Origin: Myxococcus xanthus
GTDB lineage: Bacteria; Myxococcota; Myxococcia; Myxococcales; Myxococcaceae
DNA: 64,000 nt
NCBI RefSeq assembly: GCF_900106535.1
Contig: NZ_FNOH01000002.1
Coordinates: 682,001 to 746,000, forward strand
Direction of reading: 5' to 3'
Part shown: in pieces, positions 8,591 to 16,473 of the stretch
How the letters are laid out: each line of letters starts with the position of its first letter
Numbering within the stretch: position 1 is the stretch's first letter
Notes under the pieces: generated by a model
What the model saw: the letters and a program-made list of their open reading frames with translations, nothing else
Databases searched by the model: none
Told to the model about the DNA's origin: nothing
Translations under genes and position numbers: made by a program

Positions 8591-9031
8591 TCAGACGGTC
8601 CACACGCGGTTGGCCGTCAGCTCCATCCGGGCCAGCCTGCGTTTGAGTCCGGGGTCCACCGCGCCCGTCGCGGCCCACTTGGGCACCACGAAGTGGAGCT
8701 CCGCGTTGTACAGCTTCGCGGCGCTGGCCAAGAGGCTCCAGCGGTTCTCCGCCGTGGGCTCGTCCACCATGTGCGGGGTGACGATTTCCAGGATGATGGG
8801 CGTGCGAGCCGAATCCGACTGCCGACAGGTGAAGTCGGGGCGATGGTCCTCGATGGTCCCCGACAGGATGGGAGGAGGCATGAAGCCGGGGAGGCGCGCC
8901 TTGATGTCCGTATAACCGATGGTGCGGAAGTACTCGGCCATCAGCCACAGGAGCCGCCGGCGCTCCTCGTCCTCCACCACCGGCTCACAGCCCGGATTGA
9001 ACAGGGCCTCTTTTTCGTTATTGGTTTCCAT
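8591..9031 (-). CDS. Hypothetical protein, possible PD-(D/E)XK-like fold
   Basis: 146 residues from the ATG at 9031, chosen because AGGGGAG sits three bases before it; the frame extends upstream to 9124 without a better site. Not recognised with confidence. The middle holds DHRPDFTCR followed after about ten residues by TPIILEIVTPH and later LHFVVPKW. This spacing of Pro-Asp and Glu-Ile-Val on predicted strands recalls restriction-endonuclease-like folds, but the usual Lys is missing. The N-terminal part is charged and helical (EDEERRRLLWLMAEYF). No signal peptide or membrane helix. It ends 168 bases before dnaJ starts, on the same strand, and is divergent from the ABC exporter. Confidence 0.7.
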   Translation of the reverse strand: METNNEKEALFNPGCEPVVEDEERRRLLWLMAEYFRTIGYTDIKARLPGFMPPPILSGTIEDHRPDFTCRQSDSARTPIILEIVTPHMVDEPTAENRWSLLASAAKLYNAELHFVVPKWAATGAVDPGLKRRLARMELTANRVWTV

Positions 9032-9189
9032 GGCTCCCCTGAACCTGTCCGCAGGGTTGAAGGTGGGCAATGGAACTGGCCCGGGCGCCGCAAACGCCCG
9101 GTGGCAGGGCAACCGACAGGGCACCAGCCCCCGAAACCCGGTAGCCTTGGACCTTCTGGCGACTCAGTGACAGAGTCCGCCGCCGAACA

Positions 9190-10953
9190 GTGGCTCCCCG
9201 TCCTTCTCCTCACGTCTATCGTCGGCTCCTCGGCTACCTCCGCCCGTACCGGCTGCTGCTCGCCGCGGGTGTAGGCGCGTCCGTGGCCGCGGCCATCGCC
9301 ACGTCCGCCTATGCCTGGGTGGTGGGCCCCCTGCTGCGCGCGCTGCTCACCCACGAGCCCGTCACCGTCGCCGGGGTATCCCTGCCGGGAGACGCCCTGC
9401 TCAAGCGGCTGCCCCTGCTCGTCGTGGCAGTGGCCATCGTGAAGGCCACCGCGCAGTTCCTCCAGGGCGGGCTGATGCAGCGGCTGGGACAGCGCGTGAT
9501 GGCGGACCTGCGCGGGTTCCTCTACGGACGGCTGCTCGGCCAGCCGCCCGCGTTCTTCGAGCGGCGGCACTCCGGTGAGCTGCTGGCGCGCTTCACCGCG
9601 GACGTGCCCCTGGTCGAGTTCTCCGTGACGCAGGCGCTCACGTCCTACGTGAAGGACGGGCTGCAAATCATCGCGCTGCTCGTCACCTGCTTCCTCATCG
9701 ACAAGACGCTGTTCCTCTTCACCTTCGTCGTCGTGCCAGTGACGGTGCTGCCCATCAACCGCTTCGCGCGCTCACTGAAGAAGGTGGCCACGCGCTCGCA
9801 GGAGCGGCTGGGCTCGCTGACGGCGCTCACCGCCGAGCAGCTCCAGAACCTGCCCGTGGTGCAGGCCTTCCGCGGACAGCCGCGGGCGCTGGAGGCCTTC
9901 GAGGTGGAGGCGGACAAGTACCTGGGGGAGATGCGCCGCTCGCTCTTCCTGCGCGGCGCGGTGAGCCCCACGGTGGAGCTCCTGGGCATCGCCGGCGTGG
10001 CCATGGCGGTGGCCTGGGGCGCGCGCGCGGTGGCGGCGGACCCTGCGTTGGCGGGGCGGCTGCTCTCCTTCATGGCCGCCGCGTTGCTGCTGTACCAGCC
10101 CGTGAAGTCGCTCAGCGGCACGCTGTCGCAGGTGCTGACGGGCATGGCCGCCGCGGAGCGCCTCTTCGCCATGGCGGACGAGCCGTCCGCGCCGGACGTG
10201 GGCGACGCCGCCGGGCCGCTGTCGCGCGAGCTGAGGCTGGAAGGCGTGCGGGCCACCTACGCGGACGGGCGCGAGGCGCTGCGCGGGGTGGACCTGGTGG
10301 TGCCCGCTGGCGCGCGCGTGGCGCTGGTGGGGCCCTCCGGCGCGGGCAAGACGACGCTGTTCTCCGTGCTGCTGGGCTTCTTGCCCACGTCGGGCGGACA
10401 GGTGCTGTGGGACGGGGCGCCGCTGACGGCGCTCCAGCCTTCCAGCGTGCGCGGCCAGGTGGCGTGGGTGCCCCAGGAGCCGGTGCTCTTCTCCGGCACC
10501 GTGCGGCACAACCTCCGCCTGGGCCGGCCCGAGGCGACGGACGAGGAGCTGTGGGAAGCGCTGCGGCTGGCGCACGCGGACGACTTCGTCCGCTCGCTTC
10601 CCGGCGGCCTGGATGAGTTGGTGGGCGAGCGCGGCGGCCGGTTGTCCGGCGGACAGCGGCAGCGGCTGGTGCTGGCGCGGGCCTTCCTGTGCCGCCCGTC
10701 GCTGCTGCTGCTGGACGAGCCCACCAGCGCGCTCGACGCGGCGAGCGAGGCCGCGGTGGGGGAAGGCCTGGTGGCCCTGATGAAGGGGCGCACGGTGCTC
10801 GTCATCGCGCACCGGCTGTCCACGGTGCGTGACGCGGACCTGATTGCCGTGGTGGAGGCCGGCCGCGTGGTGGAGGCCGGCACCCACGCGGAGCTGCTCG
10901 CCCTGCGGGGCCGGTACACGCAGCTCCTGGGCGAAGGCGCCGTCGCGGCGTGA
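9190..10953 (+). CDS. ABC exporter, fused permease-ATPase (MsbA/lipid-exporter type)
   Basis: 587 residues, GTG start. Residues 1-330 hold about six membrane helices of the type 1 exporter fold. From about 340 the ATPase has Walker A GPSGAGKTT (about 381), a Q-loop WVPQEPVLF, signature LSGGQRQR (about 487), Walker B LLLLDEPTSALD and the H-loop IAHRLST. It works as a homodimer in the inner membrane, driven by ATP. The early placement of a GLQIIALL helix and the half-transporter order fit MsbA-like lipid or drug exporters, but no substrate can be read from sequence. No lipopolysaccharide gene such as lpxK lies beside it. No strong ribosome site precedes the GTG. Confidence 0.92.
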   Translation: MAPRPSPHVYRRLLGYLRPYRLLLAAGVGASVAAAIATSAYAWVVGPLLRALLTHEPVTVAGVSLPGDALLKRLPLLVVAVAIVKATAQFLQGGLMQRLGQRVMADLRGFLYGRLLGQPPAFFERRHSGELLARFTADVPLVEFSVTQALTSYVKDGLQIIALLVTCFLIDKTLFLFTFVVVPVTVLPINRFARSLKKVATRSQERLGSLTALTAEQLQNLPVVQAFRGQPRALEAFEVEADKYLGEMRRSLFLRGAVSPTVELLGIAGVAMAVAWGARAVAADPALAGRLLSFMAAALLLYQPVKSLSGTLSQVLTGMAAAERLFAMADEPSAPDVGDAAGPLSRELRLEGVRATYADGREALRGVDLVVPAGARVALVGPSGAGKTTLFSVLLGFLPTSGGQVLWDGAPLTALQPSSVRGQVAWVPQEPVLFSGTVRHNLRLGRPEATDEELWEALRLAHADDFVRSLPGGLDELVGERGGRLSGGQRQRLVLARAFLCRPSLLLLDEPTSALDAASEAAVGEGLVALMKGRTVLVIAHRLSTVRDADLIAVVEAGRVVEAGTHAELLALRGRYTQLLGEGAVAA

Positions 10954-11047
10954 AGGCGGCGCGCGGCCCTGGCTGATGCCGGACATCCCTCCCGCTTCCG
11001 TCCTTGCACCTCCACCGTCGCTCTGCCAGCGTCCCTAGCTGACTTCG

Positions 11048-11425
11048 ATGCGTCCCCGGGAGCCCCATTCCCTCAACGCCTTGCTGCTCGTCCCCGCCCT
11101 GGCGCTCGCGGCCCTGGCGTGTGTGGCGGTGTCGGCTCGGCAGGGCACCCTGGCCACCGCGGCCACCCTGACGCTGCTGCTGCTCCCCGTCGTCTTCCGG
11201 TTGTGGACACGCACCTGGTACCGCGGGCTCGTGCTGCGCGGTGTGGGCGTCTTCCTCATGGGCATGCACGTGCCCCTGCTGCTGGCCGGCGTCCTCGCCT
11301 ATGGCCGCATCGGTTGCAACGGCGGCGGGTGTCCCAAGCTCTACCTGCTGGGTGTGCTCGTTTCTCCCATCGCAGGAGTGCTCGCGAGCGTCATCTACTG
11401 GCTCGTGGGTCGTCCCCCGGTCTAA
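11048..11425 (+). CDS. Small hypothetical membrane protein
   Basis: 125 residues with four hydrophobic helices: residues about 10-30, 35-52, 60-83 and 95-118. A short loop carries IGCNGGGCPKL, a Cys pair that could be oxidised if it faces the periplasm. No family recognised. The ATG is 94 bases after the ABC exporter stop, and the next membrane protein gene begins 38 bases later on the same strand, so the two may be cotranscribed. Confidence 0.75.
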   Translation: MRPREPHSLNALLLVPALALAALACVAVSARQGTLATAATLTLLLLPVVFRLWTRTWYRGLVLRGVGVFLMGMHVPLLLAGVLAYGRIGCNGGGCPKLYLLGVLVSPIAGVLASVIYWLVGRPPV

Positions 11426-11463
11426 TTTCACAGGCTTAACCGGAGAGACTACTCTCTCCTGAA

Positions 11464-12558
11464 ATGCTCGTTCCGCTCCGGCTTCGTCTCGCGCCCGGCC
11501 TGGCCGTGGCGCTGGCCGTGCCCATCACAGTGTTCGTGTGGTGCTTCACACTGGGTCCCCTGCTGGAGGGGATGGCCGGGGTGTCGCACGCATTCCAGGC
11601 GGCCGGGCCATTCGCCGCGCTGGTGGCGATGGCGCTGGCGCTGGAGGTGCCGCTGCTGTCCCTGGCGCTGGTCGGCTCCGGCATGGATCGGCGGGTGCCC
11701 TTGTCCGCGATGCTGGGACTGGCCACCCTGCCGTGGATGCTGGGGTTGATGGGCACCGAGGTCCTGATGGACCGGGTGCTGGCCTCCCTGCCCCGGCTGG
11801 ATACGGTGGAGGCGGGCCTGGTGCTTGCGACCAGCACGGGAGAGGCCATGGCGCCGCGGCTGCTGGGCGCCTGGACGAGCACCGCGCTGCTGCTGGGGCT
11901 GGCGCTGGGACTGGCGCTGGCGCACTTCGGCCCCACGGGCTTCCGGGAGCCTGCGGGCTCCCGCAACCGCGGACTGCTGCTGGCCAGCGGCGTCTCCGCG
12001 TCCCTGGCCTCGGTGGCCATGGTGGGCGCGCTCGAGGCCCGCCACCTGCTGAGCTTCCTCACCAGCCTGGCGCGGATGCCGGACGCGGAGCGCTCGGAGC
12101 TGATCGCCACGGGGCTCGCCGCGACGGCGAACCTGCGCGCGCTGCGGTGGACGTGCACCGGGGTGCTGGCGGTGCTGGGACTGACGCTGATGGCCCGGCG
12201 CGCCGGAGAAGACTCCCACTCGCCGCTGGGCTGGTCCGCCCGGCTGGTGCCCGCCACCGCGGTGGCCGTGCTGCTGGTGCTGGATGCGCACCCGGTGAGC
12301 TCCGCCACGGAACACGCGCCGGTGGCCATTCCCGCCGAACACGGCGAGAGCCCCTCGGGGAGCATGCCGCAGCCGCCCTCCGGAGACGTGAGCCCCGCTC
12401 AGCCCATCAAGATGAACGCCAGCATCCCGAACCCCACCAGCAACCCCAGGGCGAGCACCAGCAGCATCGTCACGCCCTCACCGCGCCGCACCACCGGAGG
12501 CGTGACGTCCTCCACCACCGCCACCGCAGCGGGCGGCACGTCGAAGACGGCGGCCTGA
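11464..12558 (+). CDS. Hypothetical multi-pass membrane protein with a low-complexity tail
   Basis: 364 residues, with about seven membrane helices up to residue 285, rich in Leu, Ala and Val. No family recognised. The last 53 codons (from base 12399) encode a Ser/Thr/Pro-rich tail (NASIPNPTSNPRASTSS) and lie antisense to the 3' end of the next gene. The tail is either a true extension or read-through of a lost stop. A small inverted repeat, GGAGAG-ACTACT-CTCTCC (11442-11459), sits directly before the ATG and could mask translation initiation. The protein is probably in one transcript with the 125-residue protein upstream. Confidence 0.75.
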   Translation: MLVPLRLRLAPGLAVALAVPITVFVWCFTLGPLLEGMAGVSHAFQAAGPFAALVAMALALEVPLLSLALVGSGMDRRVPLSAMLGLATLPWMLGLMGTEVLMDRVLASLPRLDTVEAGLVLATSTGEAMAPRLLGAWTSTALLLGLALGLALAHFGPTGFREPAGSRNRGLLLASGVSASLASVAMVGALEARHLLSFLTSLARMPDAERSELIATGLAATANLRALRWTCTGVLAVLGLTLMARRAGEDSHSPLGWSARLVPATAVAVLLVLDAHPVSSATEHAPVAIPAEHGESPSGSMPQPPSGDVSPAQPIKMNASIPNPTSNPRASTSSIVTPSPRRTTGGVTSSTTATAAGGTSKTAA

Positions 12559-13034
12559 GCCGTCGACACGACTGGCGCCTCCACGGCGGGCAGCGTGGGC
12601 TCGGAGGGACGGGTCAGGCCGCCCTTCATCTCCAAGCCTTCGCGTGCCAGCGCCAGCACCCGCTGCATGTGGAGCAGGTAGCGGTCCTGTCCCGTGTACG
12701 TGCCCATGGCGAGCGCGGCGCGCATCAGCCGCTGCGGCACGAGCTCCGGGTCCGTCTGGACCACCGCCGCGGCCGTGGGCTTGCCGCCGCCGCGCTCCAG
12801 GTAGCCGGTGCGCACGCCCTCACCGCTGGCCCACACGTAGTGGTCCTCCAGCAGCGTGAGCTCCTGCCGGCGCACGCGCCCCTCTGAATCCACCAGGGAC
12901 ATCAGCTCCGCGCCGTCCGGGCACAGGTGCCAGACGGTGCGCAGCCCATTCTCGCCGGGCGGGCCTTCCACCGCGTGGACGCGATAGAGCGCCTGCACCG
13001 CAGTCTTCAACGTTTCCACGGAGGTTTCTGCCAT
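12399..13034 (-). CDS. Hypothetical tail-anchored protein
   Basis: 211 residues from the ATG at 13034 (MAETSVETLK). The longer frame to 13118 has a basic, atypical N-terminus. A soluble alpha/beta region (about 1-125) includes VWHLCPDGAELMSLVD and LTLLEDHYVWASGEG. A linker rich in Pro, Val and Ala follows, and one C-terminal membrane helix (GVTMLLVLALGLLVGFGMLA) ends four residues from the stop. This is a tail-anchored layout. No family recognised. Its 3' end overlaps the convergent gene by 160 bases. It is divergent from the 74-residue gene, and matching 8-base inverted repeats flank the shared intergenic region. Confidence 0.75.
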   Translation of the reverse strand: MAETSVETLKTAVQALYRVHAVEGPPGENGLRTVWHLCPDGAELMSLVDSEGRVRRQELTLLEDHYVWASGEGVRTGYLERGGGKPTAAAVVQTDPELVPQRLMRAALAMGTYTGQDRYLLHMQRVLALAREGLEMKGGLTRPSEPTLPAVEAPVVSTAQAAVFDVPPAAVAVVEDVTPPVVRRGEGVTMLLVLALGLLVGFGMLAFILMG

Positions 13035-13142
13035 GTGTGAACGAAGACTAGGTGCGAAGGTCCCAAAACAAAAGACGACCCACCGCTCGCCTGCCTGTCG
13101 GCCCCGCTCCTCTCGCACCTGGAGCCTCCCTACTGTTCACAC
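13035..13142. promoter_or_regulatory. Inverted repeat bracketing a divergent promoter region
   Basis: GTGTGAAC (13035-13042) lies directly before the minus-strand start. Its reverse complement GTTCACAC (13135-13142) lies 16 bases before the plus-strand start at 13158. The 92 bases between must hold both promoters. The symmetry suggests, but does not prove, a regulator binding once per promoter. Confidence 0.3.
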
Positions 13143-13157
13143 CAGGAGGATTGAGCC

Positions 13158-13382
13158 ATGGCCATCACCCTTCCTGATGAGCCCATCGAGACGCCCTTCG
13201 AGGTCCCCGCCAACCGCCCCGAAGTCACGGACGAACCCACCGACGCCTTCATGAAGGCGCAGGTGAGCTGGGATGGCTGGGCCGCGCACGGAGGCGGCCA
13301 CGTCCCGGAAGACTACGCGTGGACCTCCAATCCCAAGGAGCGCCAGGACGAACTGATGGGCGAATGGCCCGGCGAGTCATGA
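13158..13382 (+). CDS. Small acidic hypothetical protein
   Basis: 74 residues. An excellent ribosome site, AGGAGG, lies ten bases before the ATG, which is the main evidence that this is real. The protein is acidic and Pro/Glu-rich at first (LPDEPIETPFEVP), then has WDGWAAHGGGHVPEDYAW and ends at GEWPGES. No signal peptide, helix or known domain. It may be a conserved small myxobacterial protein. Confidence 0.7.
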   Translation: MAITLPDEPIETPFEVPANRPEVTDEPTDAFMKAQVSWDGWAAHGGGHVPEDYAWTSNPKERQDELMGEWPGES

Positions 13383-13428
13383 AGCCGCGTGCGCCCGCCC
13401 GCCCGCTGTGCTTAGCGTGCCTGCCCAC

Positions 13429-14190
13429 ATGAGCCGCTCCCGCGACAGAGGTGATGACTTCCAACGCCACTTCGAGGGCGCCCAGACGCTTGATGGCCTG
13501 CTGGACCTGGCCGACAGCGGGCTGGACAGCGCCCAGGTGCTCGAACGCATGCGGGACGCCCGCGCCGAAGGCACGCCGCCCAGCGACGTCATCCCCGCGC
13601 TGTTCGACGAAGAGCCGCGCTTCCCCTCCCCCGAAATCGCCCGGCGCCTGTACCAGAACCTGCTGGGCCTCTGGGATTTGGTGGCGGAGGGAAAGCGCGT
13701 GCGGCTGGAAGACGAGGCCCGCCCGCCCCGCCCGAAGAAGGTGAAGGCCTCCGCGCCCGCGCCCTTCCACCCGGGGACGCCCACGGGCGAATTCGTGGAG
13801 GCCGCCTGGCGTTATCTGGAGGACGACGAGAAGACGCGCACGCGCTTCACCCATGCCTTCGAAAACCGGCAGGACGCGCTGCTGGGCGCGCTTGACGCGG
13901 CGGCGCTCACGGACGAAGGATATGGCGTCGCCCGCCACCTGCTCCTCGAGCTGTACGCCATGCTGGAGCTGGGCTGGCCGCCGGGACTCACGTCCGTCAA
14001 GCCGGCGGTGTTGGAGGCGGACACGGATGCCCCGCCAGTGCCTCAGCCGCTGAAGGACTACGCGGACGAGGCGCTCTTCGAGGCGGAGCAGGACGAGGAG
14101 CAGCCCCTGTCCTCCCAGGAACTGGAGGCGGTGCGGCGCCTCGTCCATCGCGGACTGGCGGCGCTGTGGGGCGCTCGCAAGGAGAGATGA
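13429..14190 (+). CDS. Hypothetical helical protein
   Basis: 253 residues from the ATG at 13429 (MSRSRDRGDD); the in-frame GTG at 13408 adds seven unlikely residues. Mostly acidic, amphipathic helices, with no signal peptide or membrane helix. It has a basic Pro/Lys stretch near residue 100 (PPRPKKVK) and ends QELEAVRRLVHRGLAALWG. No family recognised. The next gene starts three bases after its stop, so the two are almost certainly translated together and may work together. Confidence 0.75.
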   Translation: MSRSRDRGDDFQRHFEGAQTLDGLLDLADSGLDSAQVLERMRDARAEGTPPSDVIPALFDEEPRFPSPEIARRLYQNLLGLWDLVAEGKRVRLEDEARPPRPKKVKASAPAPFHPGTPTGEFVEAAWRYLEDDEKTRTRFTHAFENRQDALLGALDAAALTDEGYGVARHLLLELYAMLELGWPPGLTSVKPAVLEADTDAPPVPQPLKDYADEALFEAEQDEEQPLSSQELEAVRRLVHRGLAALWGARKER

Positions 14191-14193
14191 AGG

Positions 14194-14754
14194 ATGGCCA
14201 AGGACAAGGACGACAACGGCGGCGGCTTCTCCGGCAAGCGCAACAAGAGCTGGCGCGAAATCGACGCGGGGCGCGGCAAGGGCAGCAAGTACGCCTCCCG
14301 CCAGGACGACCCCGCGCAGCAGAAGCTGGAGCGCAGCGCGAGCTACCAGAAGTACAAGGCCGCCGCGGACGCGCTCTTCACCGGCGGCGAGCTGCCCGAA
14401 GGGCTGGCGAAGACGTTCGACCCCGAGGGCAAGCGCAAGGCCCAGAAGCAGGCCATGCAGAAGGTCACCGAGTCCGAGACGCGCGCCGACTGGGTGAAGG
14501 CCGTGGTGGACTACCTGGAGAAGTACCCGGAGCTGCCCGAGGACGCGTACTTCCTCGACAGCCTGCTGGACCACCCGCGCGAGCGCATCGTCGACAAGGC
14601 GCTGGCGAAGCTGGAGGTGCTCGGGGATGAAGGCAAGCTGAAGACCAAGGTGCCGCAGAGCCTGGACCAGCGCCTGAAGTCCGTCGAGCTGACGAGCATG
14701 GACCCCGACATGCAGGGCCGCGCCAAGGCGCTGCGCGAGAAACTGCGCGCCTGA
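14194..14754 (+). CDS. Hypothetical charged protein
   Basis: 186 residues, very rich in Lys, Glu and Asp and mostly helical. The N-terminus is Lys/Gly-rich (KDKDDNGGGFSGKRNKSWRE) and could bind nucleic acid. The middle has YFLDSLLDHPRERIVDKALAKLE, a helical pair. GAGAG/AAGG precedes the ATG, and the upstream gene ends three bases earlier. No family recognised. It converges on the Tad-type operon, leaving only three bases between stops. Confidence 0.8.
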   Translation: MAKDKDDNGGGFSGKRNKSWREIDAGRGKGSKYASRQDDPAQQKLERSASYQKYKAAADALFTGGELPEGLAKTFDPEGKRKAQKQAMQKVTESETRADWVKAVVDYLEKYPELPEDAYFLDSLLDHPRERIVDKALAKLEVLGDEGKLKTKVPQSLDQRLKSVELTSMDPDMQGRAKALREKLRA

Positions 14755-14757
14755 GCT

Positions 14758-15525
14758 TCAGCGCACGACAGCGGCGGGCCCAGGAGGCGGCGGTGGCACG
14801 CTCCGCCCGCCGCGATACACCAGCACCACGGCCCGTTGATTCCCCTCGCCCGGCTCGTGCACCACGCGCAGCTCCTCGCCCGTGCGCACGTAGAAGGACG
14901 TCTCCCCTTCCTCCAGCCTCCAGCCCGCGCGCGTGAGCGCCTGGGCGTAGAAGGCGTCCACGGCCTCGCCGGACAATGGGACGTGGAAGGCGAGCGTGCG
15001 TGAGCTCTCGCTGTTGACGCGCAGCACCTGGCTGGCCTGGGGCGGCATGGGCGCGAAGTCCCCCGCCGCCGCCGGGTCCCTGCGCAGGGCGTGATTGGCC
15101 TCACCGAGGTACATCAGCGTGGTGCGGTCCGGCTGCGGCTGGAAGATGACGGTGTAGGTGATGCCCCGGTGCCCGTCGATGGCGGTGAGCATCACCGCGC
15201 CGCTGGCGAGCTGCGGCTGCTCATGGCCCGGTGGCAGGTGCAGGCCCGCCTGGATGAAGGCGTCCGCGAAGCGCTGCACCAGGTCATCCATCCGCTCCTT
15301 CGCGTGCACGGCGCGCAGCGCGACGGGGATGCCCCCTGCCTCGACGATTTCATTCGACTCGACGGTGTCGATGACCTGCACGCGGGGCCAGGCAAAGCGC
15401 GGCCGCGCGGAAGCCTCGGGCTGCGCCGGGGACGCGGCGGGTGCCTTCGCCGCCGTGCCCTGGGCCACCACCGGCGCGGCGCCGAGCAGGCACGCCGTGA
15501 CGAGCAGCCCCCGGCGCCACGTCAC
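14758..15525 (-). CDS. Secreted hypothetical protein, last gene of the Tad-type operon
   Basis: 255 residues from a GTG at 15525 whose last two bases are shared with the TGA of the gene before it (GTGA). The longer open frame upstream is the antisense of that gene. Residues 1-22 are a signal peptide (LLVTACLLGAAPVVAQ). The mature part is a beta-rich domain of about 200 residues with VNSESSRTLAFHVP and LSGEAVDAFYAQALTRAGW, a pattern like small periplasmic accessory domains. No family recognised. Co-translation with the TadE/TadG-like genes suggests it serves the same surface structure. Confidence 0.75.
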   Translation of the reverse strand: MTWRRGLLVTACLLGAAPVVAQGTAAKAPAASPAQPEASARPRFAWPRVQVIDTVESNEIVEAGGIPVALRAVHAKERMDDLVQRFADAFIQAGLHLPPGHEQPQLASGAVMLTAIDGHRGITYTVIFQPQPDRTTLMYLGEANHALRRDPAAAGDFAPMPPQASQVLRVNSESSRTLAFHVPLSGEAVDAFYAQALTRAGWRLEEGETSFYVRTGEELRVVHEPGEGNQRAVVLVYRGGRSVPPPPPGPAAVVR

Positions 15526-16472
15526 CGCGGCACCCCGAGCCAGTGGCTCGCGCGGCCCACCTTGTACGAGCGGATGTTGGGCGCGTCGAAGGGCGTCACC
15601 TCCCAGCGCGTCTGGCCGCCGGCGTGCGTGGAGCCGAGGTTCTCCTCGTAGTTGTCCTCCTCGCCGCGGAAGCTCATGAAGAACTGGTCCTCGTTGACGC
15701 CGGCCGCGCCGGTGATTGCCGCGAGCGCGGAGCCGGCGTTCCCCCCCGCACCGTTGGCCCGGTACACGCGCTGCGCCCACTCGTAGTAGTCCGGGTTGGC
15801 GCACCGGCGCGCGCCGTTGATGTTGAGCGCGCAAGCCCGGCCCTCCTCCACGCCGCCCAGCCCCCAGTCATCCAGCAGCATGCCGAAGCGCGCCGTGCAG
15901 CGGCCACCCGAGGCGCGCCCGGCGGCGCACACCGTGAAGGCATCGGCGGCCCGGCGCTGGGACACCTTGAAGAACCCCTCCCGGCCATTCTCCAGATAGC
16001 GGCCAATCCGGACGCCGCGAATGCTCGAGGACGCGGTGCACCCCATGCCCTGCGTCCCCATGGCGATGGTGCCGGCCAGGTCCGGGTCGGCATCCGCCAT
16101 GGAGAGGCCGCGCACGGTGCCCGGCAGCTCCGGGCGGCAATCCACCTGGATGGGCTGCGCGCGGGCAATGGCCTGCTGGACGGCCACGCCCGTGCGGCCC
16201 ATGCGCTGACGCCCGTCGAAGTCCGCGTAGCGGCCATTGGCCTCCGCCTCGGCGGCGAGCACCGTGCCCCGTCGGCCCCACTCGTTGTCCTGCGGGTCGT
16301 GCATCACCCGGCCGGTGGCGTTCCACATCGCGAAGTTGGCGGCCTCCTGCACCTTGAGCGTCAGCGCGCCCACCTCGGCGAAGTAGATGCCGAACAGCAG
16401 GATGGTGACGAACACCATCACCCCCAGCGCCGTCTCCACCAGCGACTGGCCTCGTGCATGGCGAACCCGCAT
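15522..16472 (-). CDS. TadE-like pseudopilin-type protein
   Basis: 316 residues from the ATG at 16472, one base after the stop of the preceding gene. The N-terminus is basic, then has GQSLVETALGVMVFVTILLFG, the short-leader/hydrophobic-helix pattern of TadE-type minor pilins, with the usual Glu in the helix. The remaining 270 residues are extracytoplasmic and contain several Cys (VDCRPELPG, MGCTASS, TVCAAG, RCTARFG, RRCANPD), probably disulfide-bonded. TadE-like proteins help assemble Flp-type pili, but no CpaF ATPase or prepilin peptidase gene is in the window. Confidence 0.8.
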   Translation of the reverse strand: MRVRHARGQSLVETALGVMVFVTILLFGIYFAEVGALTLKVQEAANFAMWNATGRVMHDPQDNEWGRRGTVLAAEAEANGRYADFDGRQRMGRTGVAVQQAIARAQPIQVDCRPELPGTVRGLSMADADPDLAGTIAMGTQGMGCTASSSIRGVRIGRYLENGREGFFKVSQRRAADAFTVCAAGRASGGRCTARFGMLLDDWGLGGVEEGRACALNINGARRCANPDYYEWAQRVYRANGAGGNAGSALAAITGAAGVNEDQFFMSFRGEEDNYEENLGSTHAGGQTRWEVTPFDAPNIRSYKVGRASHWLGVPR

Positions 16473-16473
16473 G

